A program made the translations under genes and the position numbers. A model generated the notes under the pieces. The model ran no database searches. It saw only the letters and a program-made list of their open reading frames with translations, and was not told where the DNA came from. Shown piece by piece: positions 53,848 through 63,652 of a DNA stretch of 64,000 nt (the stretch's first letter is position 1; the number at the start of each line of letters is the position of its first letter). Origin of the DNA: Pseudomonas putida (GTDB taxonomy: Bacteria; Pseudomonadota; Gammaproteobacteria; Pseudomonadales; Pseudomonadaceae); contig CP124529.1 of assembly GCA_029953615.1 (NCBI GenBank), positions 2,136,998 through 2,200,997 of the forward strand. Reading direction: 5' to 3'.

Positions 53848-55341
53848 TTACAGCTTGATCCAGGTCGCCTTCAGCTCGGTGTACTTCTCCAGCGCATGCA
53901 GCGACTTGTCACGGCCGTTGCCCGACTGTTTGAAGCCACCGAACGGCGCGGTCATATCGCCGCCGTCGTACTGGTTGACCCAGACACTGCCAGCACGCAC
54001 GGCACGGGCGGTCTTGTGGGCCTTGGAGATGTCCGAGGTCCAGATACCAGCGGCCAGGCCATACGGCGTGTCGTTGGCAATGGCGATAGCTTCTTCAGCG
54101 GTGTCGAAGGCGATCACCGACAGCACTGGGCCGAAGATTTCTTCCTGGGCGATCTTCATGGCATTGGTCACGCCGTCGAAGATGGTCGGCTCGACATAAG
54201 TGCCACCGGTTTCTTCCAGGGTGCGCTTGCCGCCGGCCAGCAGCTTGGCGCCGTCCTTGTGGCCAGCCTCGATGTACGACAGCACAGTGTTCATCTGCTG
54301 GGTGTCGACCAGGGCACCGACAGTGGTCTGTGGGTCCAGCGGGTTACCTGGCTTCCAGCCTTTCAGGGCCTCGACCACCATTGGCAGGAACTTGTCCTTG
54401 ATCGAACGCTCGACCAGCAGGCGCGAGCCTGCGGTGCACACTTCACCCTGGTTGAAGGCGATGGCGCTGGCGGCAGCTTCTGCGGCGGCTTGCAGGTCCG
54501 GAGCGTCGGCGAAGACGATGTTCGGGCTCTTGCCGCCAGCTTCCAGCCAGATGCGCTTCATGTTCGATTCGCCGGCATAAACCATCAGCTGCTTGGCGAT
54601 CTTGGTCGAACCGGTGAACACCAGGGTGTCGACGTCCATGTGCAGGGCCAGGGCCTTGCCCACGGTGTGGCCGTAGCCTGGCAGCACGTTCAGCACGCCA
54701 GCCGGAATACCGGCTTCGATGGCCAGCTGAGCGATGCGAATGGCTGTCAGCGGCGATTTTTCGGACGGCTTGAGCACTACCGAGTTACCGGTGGCCAGGG
54801 CCGGGCCGAGCTTCCAGCAGGCCATCAGCAGCGGGAAGTTCCACGGTACGATGGCTCCGACCACACCCACCGCTTCGCGGGTGACCAGGCCGAGCTGGTC
54901 ATGCGGGGTCGGGGCGACTTCGTCGTAGACCTTGTCGATGGCTTCGGCAGTCCAGTGAATGGCATTGGCAGCGCCAGGTACATCGATGCTGGAGGAGTCG
55001 CCGATCGGCTTGCCCATGTCCAGGGTTTCCAGCAGTGCCAGCTCTTCGACGTTCTTGCGCAGCAGGTCGGCGAAGCGGATCAGCTTGGCTTTGCGCTTGG
55101 CCGGGGCCAGCTGCGACCACACGCCGGAGTTGAAGGTGGCACGGGCGTTTTCCACAGCGCGGTTGGCATCGGCCAGGTCGCAGCTGGCAACCTTGGCCAG
55201 GAAGCGTCCGTCGACCGGGCTCAGGCACTCGAAGGTTTCACCGGAGACGGCATCGGTGTATTCGCCGTTGATGAAGGCACGGCCTTCGATCTTCAGTTGC
55301 TGGGCGCGTTGTTCCCAGTCCGCACGAGTCAGGGTGGTCAT
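53848..55341 (-). CDS. kauB: Aldehyde dehydrogenase KauB/PuuC type
   Basis: A 497-residue NAD(P)+-dependent aldehyde dehydrogenase. The catalytic Glu is in WLEAGGKSPN and the Cys in FNQGEVCTAGSR, with AIVPWNFPLLMACWKLGPAL and the typical C-terminal FGGFKQSGNGRDKSLHALEK. The orthologue here in Pseudomonas is KauB, which oxidises 4-guanidinobutyraldehyde, 4-aminobutyraldehyde and related aldehydes from polyamine and arginine breakdown. Start at 55339-55341, preceded by GAGGAGTTTCGT. Divergent from the cupin gene, 196 bases away. Confidence 0.9.
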   Translation of the reverse strand: MTTLTRADWEQRAQQLKIEGRAFINGEYTDAVSGETFECLSPVDGRFLAKVASCDLADANRAVENARATFNSGVWSQLAPAKRKAKLIRFADLLRKNVEELALLETLDMGKPIGDSSSIDVPGAANAIHWTAEAIDKVYDEVAPTPHDQLGLVTREAVGVVGAIVPWNFPLLMACWKLGPALATGNSVVLKPSEKSPLTAIRIAQLAIEAGIPAGVLNVLPGYGHTVGKALALHMDVDTLVFTGSTKIAKQLMVYAGESNMKRIWLEAGGKSPNIVFADAPDLQAAAEAAASAIAFNQGEVCTAGSRLLVERSIKDKFLPMVVEALKGWKPGNPLDPQTTVGALVDTQQMNTVLSYIEAGHKDGAKLLAGGKRTLEETGGTYVEPTIFDGVTNAMKIAQEEIFGPVLSVIAFDTAEEAIAIANDTPYGLAAGIWTSDISKAHKTARAVRAGSVWVNQYDGGDMTAPFGGFKQSGNGRDKSLHALEKYTELKATWIKL

Positions 55342-55537
55342 ACGAAACTCCTCCTCTTGTTTAGGTGCAACGCCGCACTGAGGACTCACAGGCGTTGTCA
55401 GAATTCTGGCCGGGCGACGAGCGCACACTGGCAAGCGATACCCTAAACCAGCCCGGGTAAACTATCAATATATTTGACACAGATGGCTCAAAAGCCTACT
55501 GATGTGCATTTTATTAAACAACAACAGGAGCCGTACC

Positions 55538-55897
55538 ATGAGCATCGACAGCATCATCGACTTCGCGCAGGTCATCACCGAGGCCGAACGCTACCGCCCG
55601 GCGGCGGAAAAAATCCTCAAGGGCGAGCCCGACCAGGCGGTCTACAACCATTATTCCAGCCCCTGCGGGCAGTTTGCTGCGGGCGTGTGGGAAGGCGAGG
55701 TGGGACAGTGGACGGTGAACTACACCGAGCATGAATACTGCGAGATCGTCCAGGGTGTTTCGGTGCTGCGTGACCAGGATGGCGGGGCCAAGACCCTGCG
55801 TGCCGGTGATCGGTTTGTCATCCCGGCCGGCTTCAAGGGCACTTGGGAGGTGCTGGAGCCTTGCCGCAAGATTTATGTGATGTTCGAGCAGAAATGA
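55538..55897 (+). CDS. Cupin-domain protein (DUF861/Cupin_3)
   Basis: A 119-residue single-domain cupin (AAGVWEGEVGQWTVNYTEHE, YCEIVQGVSVLRDQDGG, LRAGDRFVIPAGFKGTWEVL). The EHEYCEI and GDRFVIPAGF segments are the two cupin motifs. Small Cupin_3 proteins often accompany amine or ureide catabolism; the function is unknown. The ATG at 55538 follows CAGGAGCCGTACC. It is divergent from kauB, so it is probably part of the same response. Confidence 0.86.
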   Translation: MSIDSIIDFAQVITEAERYRPAAEKILKGEPDQAVYNHYSSPCGQFAAGVWEGEVGQWTVNYTEHEYCEIVQGVSVLRDQDGGAKTLRAGDRFVIPAGFKGTWEVLEPCRKIYVMFEQK

Positions 55898-55905
55898 TCT
55901 GAGGC

Positions 55906-56011
55906 TGTTCCGGCCTCTTCGCGGGCTCGCCCGCTCCCACAGGGATCTCACTGCTCTCGGGCTTGTGATGTACCTGTGGGAGCGGGCAAGCCGGCGAAGA
56001 GGCCCGAACAG
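55906..56011. repeat. REPIN, family A
   Basis: Inverted family-A pair after the cupin gene. One arm reads AGCCGGCGAAGAGGCC, with a G in place of the usual C. Confidence 0.9.
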
Positions 56012-56016
56012 GCATA

Positions 56017-56050
56017 AAAAAACCCGCAGCCTTTCGGATACGGGTTTTTT
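56017..56050. terminator. Bidirectional terminator between the cupin gene and rpmG
   Basis: AAAAAACCCG and CGGGTTTTTT flank a 14-base loop. It lies 15 bases after the rpmG stop on the minus strand, and can also end cupin transcripts. Confidence 0.87.
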
Positions 56051-56065
56051 CAGGTTGCCGATCAA

Positions 56066-56221
56066 TTACTTGATCTTGGCTTCCTTGTACACCACGTGCT
56101 TGCGAACAACCGGATCGTATTTCTTGATCTCGATTTTGTCCGGAGTGGTGCGCTTGTTCTTGTCGGTGGTGTAGAAGTGGCCAGTGCCAGCACTCGAAAC
56201 CAGACGGATCAATTCACGCAT
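56066..56221 (-). CDS. rpmG: 50S ribosomal protein L33
   Basis: A 51-residue basic protein starting [20 protein letters not shown] and ending VYKEAKIK, the standard L33 sequence and length. It lacks the zinc-binding CxxC pairs, so it is the zinc-independent form. ATG at 56219-56221 with AAGGAGAACGTC upstream. It follows rpmB by ten bases on the same strand, forming the conserved rpmBG operon. Confidence 0.96.
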   Translation of the reverse strand: MRELIRLVSSAGTGHFYTTDKNKRTTPDKIEIKKYDPVVRKHVVYKEAKIK

Positions 56222-56231
56222 GACGTTCTCC

Positions 56232-56468
56232 TTAGAACTTTTCGCCGCGAGCGCGCAGCTCGGCCAGCACTACGTCGATACCACGCTTGTCAATGACGCG
56301 CATGCCTTTGGCGGATACGCGCAGACGCACGAAACGCTTCTCGGATTCAACCCAGAAACGGTGGTGCTGCAGGTTCGGCAGGAAACGACGACGGGTTTTG
56401 TTGTTTGCGTGGGAAATGTTGTTCCCGGTTACTGGACCCTTACCAGTAACTTGACAGACTCTCGACAT
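56232..56468 (-). CDS. rpmB: 50S ribosomal protein L28
   Basis: A 78-residue protein, [20 protein letters not shown], then [20 protein letters not shown], the standard L28 sequence and length. First gene of rpmB-rpmG. A strong promoter-like element lies 150-180 bases upstream, leaving a leader of about 143 bases that could carry control signals. Confidence 0.97.
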   Translation of the reverse strand: MSRVCQVTGKGPVTGNNISHANNKTRRRFLPNLQHHRFWVESEKRFVRLRVSAKGMRVIDKRGIDVVLAELRARGEKF

Positions 56469-56617
56469 GGACTCAGCCCTCTAAAACCACATGCCCAACC
56501 CGGCATGGGTTGGCCGCTTAATCTCTCAGTCTTTGGCGCCTGGGCGCCGTGATTCTGGAGGTCTTACCGACCGGATACGCTGACGCGACAGGCCGAGCCC
56601 CTAGAAAAGAGCGCTGC

Positions 56618-56646
56618 TTTATACCAGAAAGACTTGGCCACAACAA
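56618..56646 (-). promoter_or_regulatory. Candidate sigma-70 promoter of rpmBG
   Basis: On the minus strand: TTGTTG, a 17-base spacer, TATAAA. The 362-base gap between rpmB and the transporter gene holds this promoter, the rpmB leader (with GGCGCC and GCCCAACCCGGCATGGGTTGG-like inverted repeats) and no gene. Confidence 0.65.
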
Positions 56647-56830
56647 CAGAAGATACGTTTCCGGTACCGGCCAAGCGCGCCGGGCCAGCATAGCGGCAGG
56701 CCCCGCCAGCAGTCGACCGCTCGTCGCCAGTTTTGTAAAAAAGGGTGTGGTCATTTCCCGACGGGCACACTAGGGTAGGCCTTTTCCAGACTGCACTGGC
56801 AGATGGGCCACTGACAGCCAAGGAGCCACC

Positions 56831-58438
56831 ATGCGTGCCGCCGCCCTTTCCTTATTGTTCAACTCCCTGTTCGCCGCAGGCGCCCTGTTTGCCGCAGGCG
56901 CTGCCCAGGCAGCCCCGCTGAGCGTCTGCAGCGAGGCCAGCCCCGAAGGCTTCGATGTGGTGCAGTACAACTCGCTGAGCACCACCAACGCCACGGCCGA
57001 TGTGCTGATGAACCGCCTGGTGGAATTCGACGCGGCGCAAGGCAAGGTGGTACCGAGCCTGGCAACCAGCTGGACGATATCGGCCGATGGCCTGATCTAC
57101 GACTTCACCCTGCGTGACGAGGTGAAATTCCACAGCACCGCCTATTTCAAGCCAAGCCGCGCCCTGAACGCCGACGATGTGCTGTTCAGCTTCCAGCGCA
57201 TGCTCTACCCCGCCCATGCCTGGCACAAGACCGCACCGGGCGGTTACCCGCATGCCCAGTCGCTGCAGCTGGGCAGCCTGATCAAGGCGATCGAGGCGCC
57301 GACGCCAAACACCGTGCGCTTCACCCTCAACCATCCGGACGCCACGTTCCTGGCCACCTTGAGCATGGGCTTCGCCTCGATCTACTCCGCCGAATACGCC
57401 GACAAGCTGCTCAAGGCCGGCACGCCGGAGAAGCTCAACAGCCAGCCGGTCGGCACCGGGCCGTTCGTGTTCCAGCGTTTCCAGAAGGACGCCGTGGTGC
57501 GCTACCGCGCCAACCCCGACTACTTCGCCGGCAAGCCGGCGGTCGACCCGCTGATCTTCGCCATCACCACCGACGCCAACGTGCGTCTGCAGAAGCTCAA
57601 GCGCGGCGAGTGCCAGGTCGCATTGTCACCCAAACCACTGGATATTGCCGAAGCTGCAAAGGACGGCAACCTCAAGGTGGCCACCACCCCGGCGTTCATG
57701 ACCGCCTTTGTCGCCATCAACAGCCAGCACCCGCCGCTGGACAAGCCGGAGGTGCGCCAGGCCATCAACCTGGCCTTCGACAAGCAGGCCTACCTCAAGG
57801 CGGTATTCGAAGACTCCGCGGTGGCCGCCAACGGCCCCTACCCGCCCAATACCTGGAGCTACGCCAAGGACCTGGCCGGCTACCCGCTGGACCTTAAAAA
57901 AGCCAAGGCCCTGCTGACCAAGGCCGGCCTGGCCGAGGGCTTCAGCACCACGATCTGGACCCGTCCGTCGGGCAGCCTGCTCAACCCCAACCCCAGCCTT
58001 GGTGCACAGATGCTGCAGGCGGACCTGGCCAAGGCCGGGATCAAGGCCGAGATTCGCGTGATCGAGTGGGGCGAGCTGATCCGCCGCGCCAAGGCGGGCG
58101 AGCATGACCTGCTGTTCATGGGCTGGGCGGGGGACAACGGGGACCCGGACAACTTCCTCAGCCCGCAGTTTTCCTGCGCGGCGGTGCAGTCGGGGACCAA
58201 CTTCGCACGCTTCTGCGACAGCCGCCTGGACCAGTTGATCAGCGCCGGGCGTACCACCAACGACCAGAGCGTGCGCAGCCGGCTGTACCAGCAGGCGCAA
58301 ACCTTGATTCAGCAGCAGGCGCTGTGGGTGCCATTGGCGCATCCTACGGCGGCGACGCTGCTGCGTCAGGGTGTAGAGGGGTATCAGGTGAGCCCGTTCG
58401 GGCGGCTGGATTTCAGCAAGGTCTCAGTGACCAAGTAA
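56831..58438 (+). CDS. Periplasmic peptide-binding protein of an ABC transporter (DppA/SBP_bac_5 family)
   Basis: A 535-residue family-5 solute-binding protein with a signal peptide (LLFNSLFAAGALFAAGAAQA, then APLSVCSEASPEGFD). The family signature is VVPSLATSWTISADGLIYDF, then TLRDEVKFH, with LNADDVLFSFQRML; it ends VSPFGRLDFSKVSVTK. It probably binds di- or oligopeptides. No permease or ATPase gene is adjacent, so it is an orphan binding protein that must use a transporter encoded elsewhere. ATG at 56831 with AAGGAGCCACC. Confidence 0.93.
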   Translation: MRAAALSLLFNSLFAAGALFAAGAAQAAPLSVCSEASPEGFDVVQYNSLSTTNATADVLMNRLVEFDAAQGKVVPSLATSWTISADGLIYDFTLRDEVKFHSTAYFKPSRALNADDVLFSFQRMLYPAHAWHKTAPGGYPHAQSLQLGSLIKAIEAPTPNTVRFTLNHPDATFLATLSMGFASIYSAEYADKLLKAGTPEKLNSQPVGTGPFVFQRFQKDAVVRYRANPDYFAGKPAVDPLIFAITTDANVRLQKLKRGECQVALSPKPLDIAEAAKDGNLKVATTPAFMTAFVAINSQHPPLDKPEVRQAINLAFDKQAYLKAVFEDSAVAANGPYPPNTWSYAKDLAGYPLDLKKAKALLTKAGLAEGFSTTIWTRPSGSLLNPNPSLGAQMLQADLAKAGIKAEIRVIEWGELIRRAKAGEHDLLFMGWAGDNGDPDNFLSPQFSCAAVQSGTNFARFCDSRLDQLISAGRTTNDQSVRSRLYQQAQTLIQQQALWVPLAHPTAATLLRQGVEGYQVSPFGRLDFSKVSVTK

Positions 58439-58443
58439 ACCTG

Positions 58444-58547
58444 CACCGGCCTCTTCGCGGGCTTGCCCGGCTCCCACAGGGACAGCACAACACTCAAGGT
58501 TGGTGCGATACCTGTGGGAGCGGGCGAGCCCGCGAAGAGGCCGGGAC
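58444..58547. repeat. REPIN, family A
   Basis: Inverted family-A pair between the convergent binding-protein and radC genes; the left arm has an extra G (GCCCGGCTCCC). Confidence 0.92.
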
Positions 58548-58562
58548 AGGCAGCACAAGGGC

Positions 58563-59243
58563 CTAAGCCACGATCCACCCATGCTCGACCATCGACAGCG
58601 GCTCCCCGTCGCCAATGATGATGTGGTCCAGCACCCGCACATCGATCAACGCCAGCCCCCGCTTCAACGATAGGGTCAAATGCACATCGTCCTGGCTCGG
58701 TTCACTGATACCCGAGGGGTGGTTATGGCACAGGATCAAAGCCGCCGCGTTATGCAGCAATGCCCGCCGCACCACCTCCCGCGGGTAGACACTCGCCCGG
58801 TCTATCGTGCCCCTGAACAGGATTTCAAAAGCCAACGGCCTGTGCTTGGTATCGAGAAACAGGCAACCGAATACCTCACTGGCCTCATGACGCAGCATGG
58901 CCTTGAGATAACGCCGTACCGCCGCCGGGCCTTCGAGAGCCGCTGCGCGCTCGATGTTCTCATCCAGATAACGTCGGCCGATCTCCAAAAGCGCCTGTAA
59001 CTGTGCATATTTCACGGCCCCTATGCCCAGCTCGCGCAGTACAGCCTCGCGATCAGCCTCAAGAAACTGCCTCAGCCCGCCAAAACGAACCAGCAGCCCC
59101 CGCGCAAGGTCCAGCACATTACGCCCGGCAACCCCGGAACCTAGCAGCACGGCAAGCAACTCTGCATCCGACAGCGCCGCTGCCCCACGCTGCAGCAACT
59201 TCTCCCTCGGCCGTTCTTCAGCCGGCCACTCCCTGATATTCAT
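58563..59243 (-). CDS. radC: RadC/YicR-family JAMM-domain protein
   Basis: A 226-residue protein with an N-terminal helix-hairpin-helix region ([34 protein letters not shown]) and a JAMM metalloprotease-like domain with the motif [15 protein letters not shown]. The family is widespread; its proposed role in DNA repair is disputed. The ATG at 59241-59243 is divergent from coaBC, with about 130 bases between. Confidence 0.93.
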   Translation of the reverse strand: MNIREWPAEERPREKLLQRGAAALSDAELLAVLLGSGVAGRNVLDLARGLLVRFGGLRQFLEADREAVLRELGIGAVKYAQLQALLEIGRRYLDENIERAAALEGPAAVRRYLKAMLRHEASEVFGCLFLDTKHRPLAFEILFRGTIDRASVYPREVVRRALLHNAAALILCHNHPSGISEPSQDDVHLTLSLKRGLALIDVRVLDHIIIGDGEPLSMVEHGWIVA

Positions 59244-59371
59244 CCCGTCCCTTTGCCTTTGCTGCGGCCCATTTCGGCCCTGTGTTAATCTATTTCGCCT
59301 CGTACATGCGACGTTCTGCCGCAGGCATCTTCAAACGTCGCCGCCCGCTCTCACTGGAAAAAGGCAAGCCT

Positions 59372-60583
59372 ATGCAGCGGCTGTATCGCAAGCGCATCGT
59401 TCTCGGCGTGGGTGGCGGCATTGCCGCCTACAAAAGCGCCGAACTGATTCGCCGTCTCCTGGAGCACGGCGCGCAGGTGCGCGTCGTCATGACCCGTGGG
59501 GGTGCGGAGTTCATCACCCCGCTGACCCTGCAGGCGTTGTCGGGCCACCCGGTGCACATGGACCTGCTCGACCCTGCCGCCGAAGCGGCCATGGGCCATA
59601 TCGAACTGGCCAAGTGGGCCGACCTGGTGCTGATCGCCCCCGCCACCGCCGACCTCATGGCGCGTATGGCCCAAGGCATGGCCGATGACTTGCTGACCAC
59701 CCTGGTGCTGGCCACCGACGCCACCGTCGCCGTAGCCCCGGCGATGAACCAGGCCATGTGGCGCGACCCGGCCACCCAGGCCAACCTCGAGCTGCTCAAG
59801 AGCCGTGGCATCCAGGTGTTCGGCCCGGCGTCCGGCAGCCAGGCCTGTGGCGACGTGGGCCTGGGCCGCATGCTCGAAGCCACCGACCTGGCCTGGTGTG
59901 CCGCGGAAAGCTTCAAGCGCCAGGCACTGACCGGCAAGCACGTACTGATTACCGCCGGCCCGACCCAGGAAAACATCGACCCGGTGCGTTACATCACCAA
60001 TCATAGCTCCGGCAAGATGGGCTTCGCTCTGGCCGAAGCGGCCGCCGAAGCCGGGGCTCGGGTCACCCTCGTCACCGGCCCGGTACACCTGCCGACGCCC
60101 GACCGGGTCAGCCGAATCGACGTGGTCAGCGCGCGGGACATGCTCGCCGCCTGTGAAGCGGCCATGCCGTGCGACCTGTTCATCGCCTCGGCGGCGGTCG
60201 CGGACTACCGCCCGGAAGTCGTTGCCACGCAAAAACTGAAGAAAGATCCTACGACCGGCGACGGCATGCTGCTGCAGATGGTGCGCAATCCCGATATCCT
60301 TGCCACCCTCGCTGGCCGCGCCGACCGCCCGTTCAGCGTCGGTTTCGCCGCCGAGACCGAACACTTGCTCGATTACGCCACGCGCAAGCTCAAGGACAAG
60401 AACCTCGACCTGATCGTCGCCAATGATGTGGCCAACCCCAGCATCGGCTTCAACAGCGAGGAAAACGCCTTGACCGTGATCGACCGCCAGCAGCACCAGA
60501 CCCTCTTCGCGCAGACCAGCAAAGGCAAGATTGCCCGGCAACTGGTCGCCTTCATCGCCGAACGGCTCAACCAGGTTCAATAA
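59372..60583 (+). CDS. coaBC: Phosphopantothenoylcysteine decarboxylase/synthetase
   Basis: A 403-residue bifunctional enzyme. The N-terminal CoaC flavoprotein part ([20 protein letters not shown], catalytic His in [19 protein letters not shown]) decarboxylates. The C-terminal CoaB part ([60 protein letters not shown]) joins cysteine to 4'-phosphopantothenate. Essential for coenzyme A. The ATG at 59372 has AAGG eight bases upstream and matches the family start; earlier in-frame ATGs exist. Five bases upstream of dut. Confidence 0.96.
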   Translation: MQRLYRKRIVLGVGGGIAAYKSAELIRRLLEHGAQVRVVMTRGGAEFITPLTLQALSGHPVHMDLLDPAAEAAMGHIELAKWADLVLIAPATADLMARMAQGMADDLLTTLVLATDATVAVAPAMNQAMWRDPATQANLELLKSRGIQVFGPASGSQACGDVGLGRMLEATDLAWCAAESFKRQALTGKHVLITAGPTQENIDPVRYITNHSSGKMGFALAEAAAEAGARVTLVTGPVHLPTPDRVSRIDVVSARDMLAACEAAMPCDLFIASAAVADYRPEVVATQKLKKDPTTGDGMLLQMVRNPDILATLAGRADRPFSVGFAAETEHLLDYATRKLKDKNLDLIVANDVANPSIGFNSEENALTVIDRQQHQTLFAQTSKGKIARQLVAFIAERLNQVQ

Positions 60584-60588
60584 GTTAC

Positions 60589-61044
60589 ATGCACGCTCTT
60601 CAAGCCAAGATCCTCGACCCACGCCTGGGCAGCGAATTTCCGCTGCCGACCTACGCCACCCCTGGCTCCGCCGGCCTCGACCTGCGCGCCCTGCTAAAGG
60701 AAGACACCGTCCTCGAGCCAGGCCAGACCCTGCTCATCCCTACCGGCCTGTCGATCTACATCGGCGACCCGGGCCTGGCGGCGGTGATCCTGCCACGCTC
60801 GGGCCTGGGCCATAAACACGGCATCGTGCTGGGCAACCTGGTCGGGCTGATCGACTCGGACTACCAGGGCGAGTTGATGGTGTCGTGCTGGAACCGTGGC
60901 AACACCCCGTTCACCATCGCCGTTGGCGAGCGCATTGCCCAGCTGGTGCTGGTACCCGTAGTCCAGGCCCATTTCGACATCGTCGAAGCGTTCGATGAAA
61001 GCCAGCGCGGCGCTGGCGGCTTTGGTCATTCCGGCAGCCACTGA
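60589..61044 (+). CDS. dut: dUTP diphosphatase
   Basis: A 151-residue trimeric dUTPase with the five family motifs, including [47 protein letters not shown] and [12 protein letters not shown]. It hydrolyses dUTP to dUMP, keeping uracil out of DNA and supplying thymidylate synthesis. It starts five bases after coaBC, as in other pseudomonads. Confidence 0.97.
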   Translation: MHALQAKILDPRLGSEFPLPTYATPGSAGLDLRALLKEDTVLEPGQTLLIPTGLSIYIGDPGLAAVILPRSGLGHKHGIVLGNLVGLIDSDYQGELMVSCWNRGNTPFTIAVGERIAQLVLVPVVQAHFDIVEAFDESQRGAGGFGHSGSH

Positions 61045-61155
61045 GCCGAGAAACGACCGTTCAGGCCAAGGATGGCGAACTCTCTGGCGAAACCACCGTC
61101 CAAGCGTTCAGTTTGCGCCTGCCCAGAAAGCCTTTGACTAATGGAGCTTCCAGAG

Positions 61156-62556
61156 ATGAACGACATGGCCCACCTGGTACCCGCCGCACTGCCAGACAGC
61201 ATTTTCCGCGCGTATGACATTCGCGGCGTGGTCGGCAAAACCCTTCACGCCGAAACCGCCTACTGGATCGGCCGTGCCATCGGCGCGCAGAGCCTGGCCC
61301 AGGGCGAACCGCAGGTTTCGGTCGGCCGCGATGGCCGCCTGTCCGGCCCGATGCTGGTCGAAGAGCTGATCAAGGGCCTGGTCGACGCCGGGTGCCACGT
61401 CAGCGACGTCGGCCTGGTGCCTACCCCGGCCCTGTACTATGCAGCCAATGTGCTGGCCGGCAAGTCCGGAGTGATGCTGACCGGCAGCCACAACCCGTCG
61501 GACTACAACGGCTTCAAGATCGTGATTGCCGGTGACACCCTGGCCAACGAACAGATCCAGGCCCTGCTGACCCGCCTGAAAACCAACAACCTGAGCCGCG
61601 CCGATGGCCGCGTGGAAAAGGTCGAGATCCTTGACCGCTACTTCCAGCAGATTGTCGAGGACGTGAAGCTGGCCAGGAAGCTCAAGGTGGTCGTGGACTG
61701 TGGCAACGGTGCCGCGGGCGTAATCGCGCCGCAATTGATCGAAGCCCTGGGCTGCGAAGTGATCCCGCTGTTCTGCGAGGTCGACGGCAACTTCCCCAAC
61801 CACCACCCGGACCCAGGCAAGCCGGAAAACCTCGAAGACCTGATCGCCAAGGTCAAGGAAACCGGCGCCGATATCGGCCTGGCCTTCGACGGTGACGGCG
61901 ACCGCGTCGGCGTGGTGACCAATACCGGCAGCATCGTCTACCCCGACCGCCTGCTGATGCTGTTTGCCCAGGACGTGCTGTCGCGCAACCCGGGCGCCGA
62001 AATCATCTTCGACGTCAAATGCACCCGTCGCCTGACCCCGCTGATCGAGCAGCACGGCGGCCGCGCACTGATGTGGAAGACTGGTCACTCGCTGATCAAG
62101 AAGAAGATGAAGCAGACCGGCTCGCTGCTGGCCGGCGAGATGAGCGGTCACATCTTCATCAAGGAACGCTGGTACGGTTTCGACGACGGCATCTACAGTG
62201 CCGCGCGCCTGCTAGAGATCCTCAGCAAGGCCGGGCAGAGCGCCGAAAACCTGTTTGCCGCCTTCCCGAACGATATTTCCACGCCGGAAATCAATATTGA
62301 TGTGACCGACGAGGGTAAATTCAGCATCATTGATGCACTGCAACGCGACGCCGAATGGGGCGAAGCCAACCTGACCACCATCGACGGTGTGCGGGTGGAT
62401 TACGCCCACGGCTGGGGCCTGGTTCGCGCCTCCAACACCACCCCGGTGCTGGTGCTGCGCTTCGAGGCCGACAGCGACGCCGAATTGCAACGTATCAAGG
62501 ATGTATTCCGTACCCAGTTGCTGCGGGTAGAGCCTGAGTTGCAACTGCCGTTCTGA
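61156..62556 (+). CDS. algC: Phosphomannomutase/phosphoglucomutase AlgC
   Basis: A 466-residue alpha-D-phosphohexomutase. Phosphoserine Ser111 lies in TGSHNPSDYNG, the metal loop is DGDGDR, the sugar-binding loop GEMSGH, and the phosphate-binding loop RASNTTPVLVLRF. It interconverts 6- and 1-phosphates of mannose and glucose for LPS, alginate and rhamnolipid precursors. The start at 61156 has GGAG nine bases upstream; 61165 would give a protein closer to the 463 residues of P. aeruginosa AlgC. Confidence 0.96.
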   Translation: MNDMAHLVPAALPDSIFRAYDIRGVVGKTLHAETAYWIGRAIGAQSLAQGEPQVSVGRDGRLSGPMLVEELIKGLVDAGCHVSDVGLVPTPALYYAANVLAGKSGVMLTGSHNPSDYNGFKIVIAGDTLANEQIQALLTRLKTNNLSRADGRVEKVEILDRYFQQIVEDVKLARKLKVVVDCGNGAAGVIAPQLIEALGCEVIPLFCEVDGNFPNHHPDPGKPENLEDLIAKVKETGADIGLAFDGDGDRVGVVTNTGSIVYPDRLLMLFAQDVLSRNPGAEIIFDVKCTRRLTPLIEQHGGRALMWKTGHSLIKKKMKQTGSLLAGEMSGHIFIKERWYGFDDGIYSAARLLEILSKAGQSAENLFAAFPNDISTPEINIDVTDEGKFSIIDALQRDAEWGEANLTTIDGVRVDYAHGWGLVRASNTTPVLVLRFEADSDAELQRIKDVFRTQLLRVEPELQLPF

Positions 62557-63492
<936 letters not shown>

Positions 63493-63510
63493 GTGATCGG
63501 TTAGCCTGCA

Positions 63511-63593
63511 CTGCCCCTTCGCGGGCACGCCCGCTCCCACAGGGATGGCGCAAAACCTGTGGGAGCGGGCATGCCCGCGAAGAGGCCGGTACA
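63511..63593. repeat. REPIN, family A
   Basis: Inverted family-A pair with a short loop between convergent argB and pyrE, just before their shared terminator. Confidence 0.92.
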
Positions 63594-63601
63594 GGCGACA
63601 C

Positions 63602-63636
63602 AAAAAAGGCGACCTTCACAAGAAGGTCGCCTTTTT
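63602..63636. terminator. Bidirectional terminator between argB and pyrE
   Basis: AAAAAGGCGACCTTC pairs with GAAGGTCGCCTTTTT around ACAA, a textbook stem with A and T runs usable on both strands. Confidence 0.93.
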
Positions 63637-63652
63637 CATTGCCAGGCCAGGA

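Noticed and set aside
53671..55446. Plus-strand frame (591 codons) opposite kauB
   Set aside because: Composition and repeated Gln/His/Arg runs are those of an antisense shadow; kauB is unmistakable.
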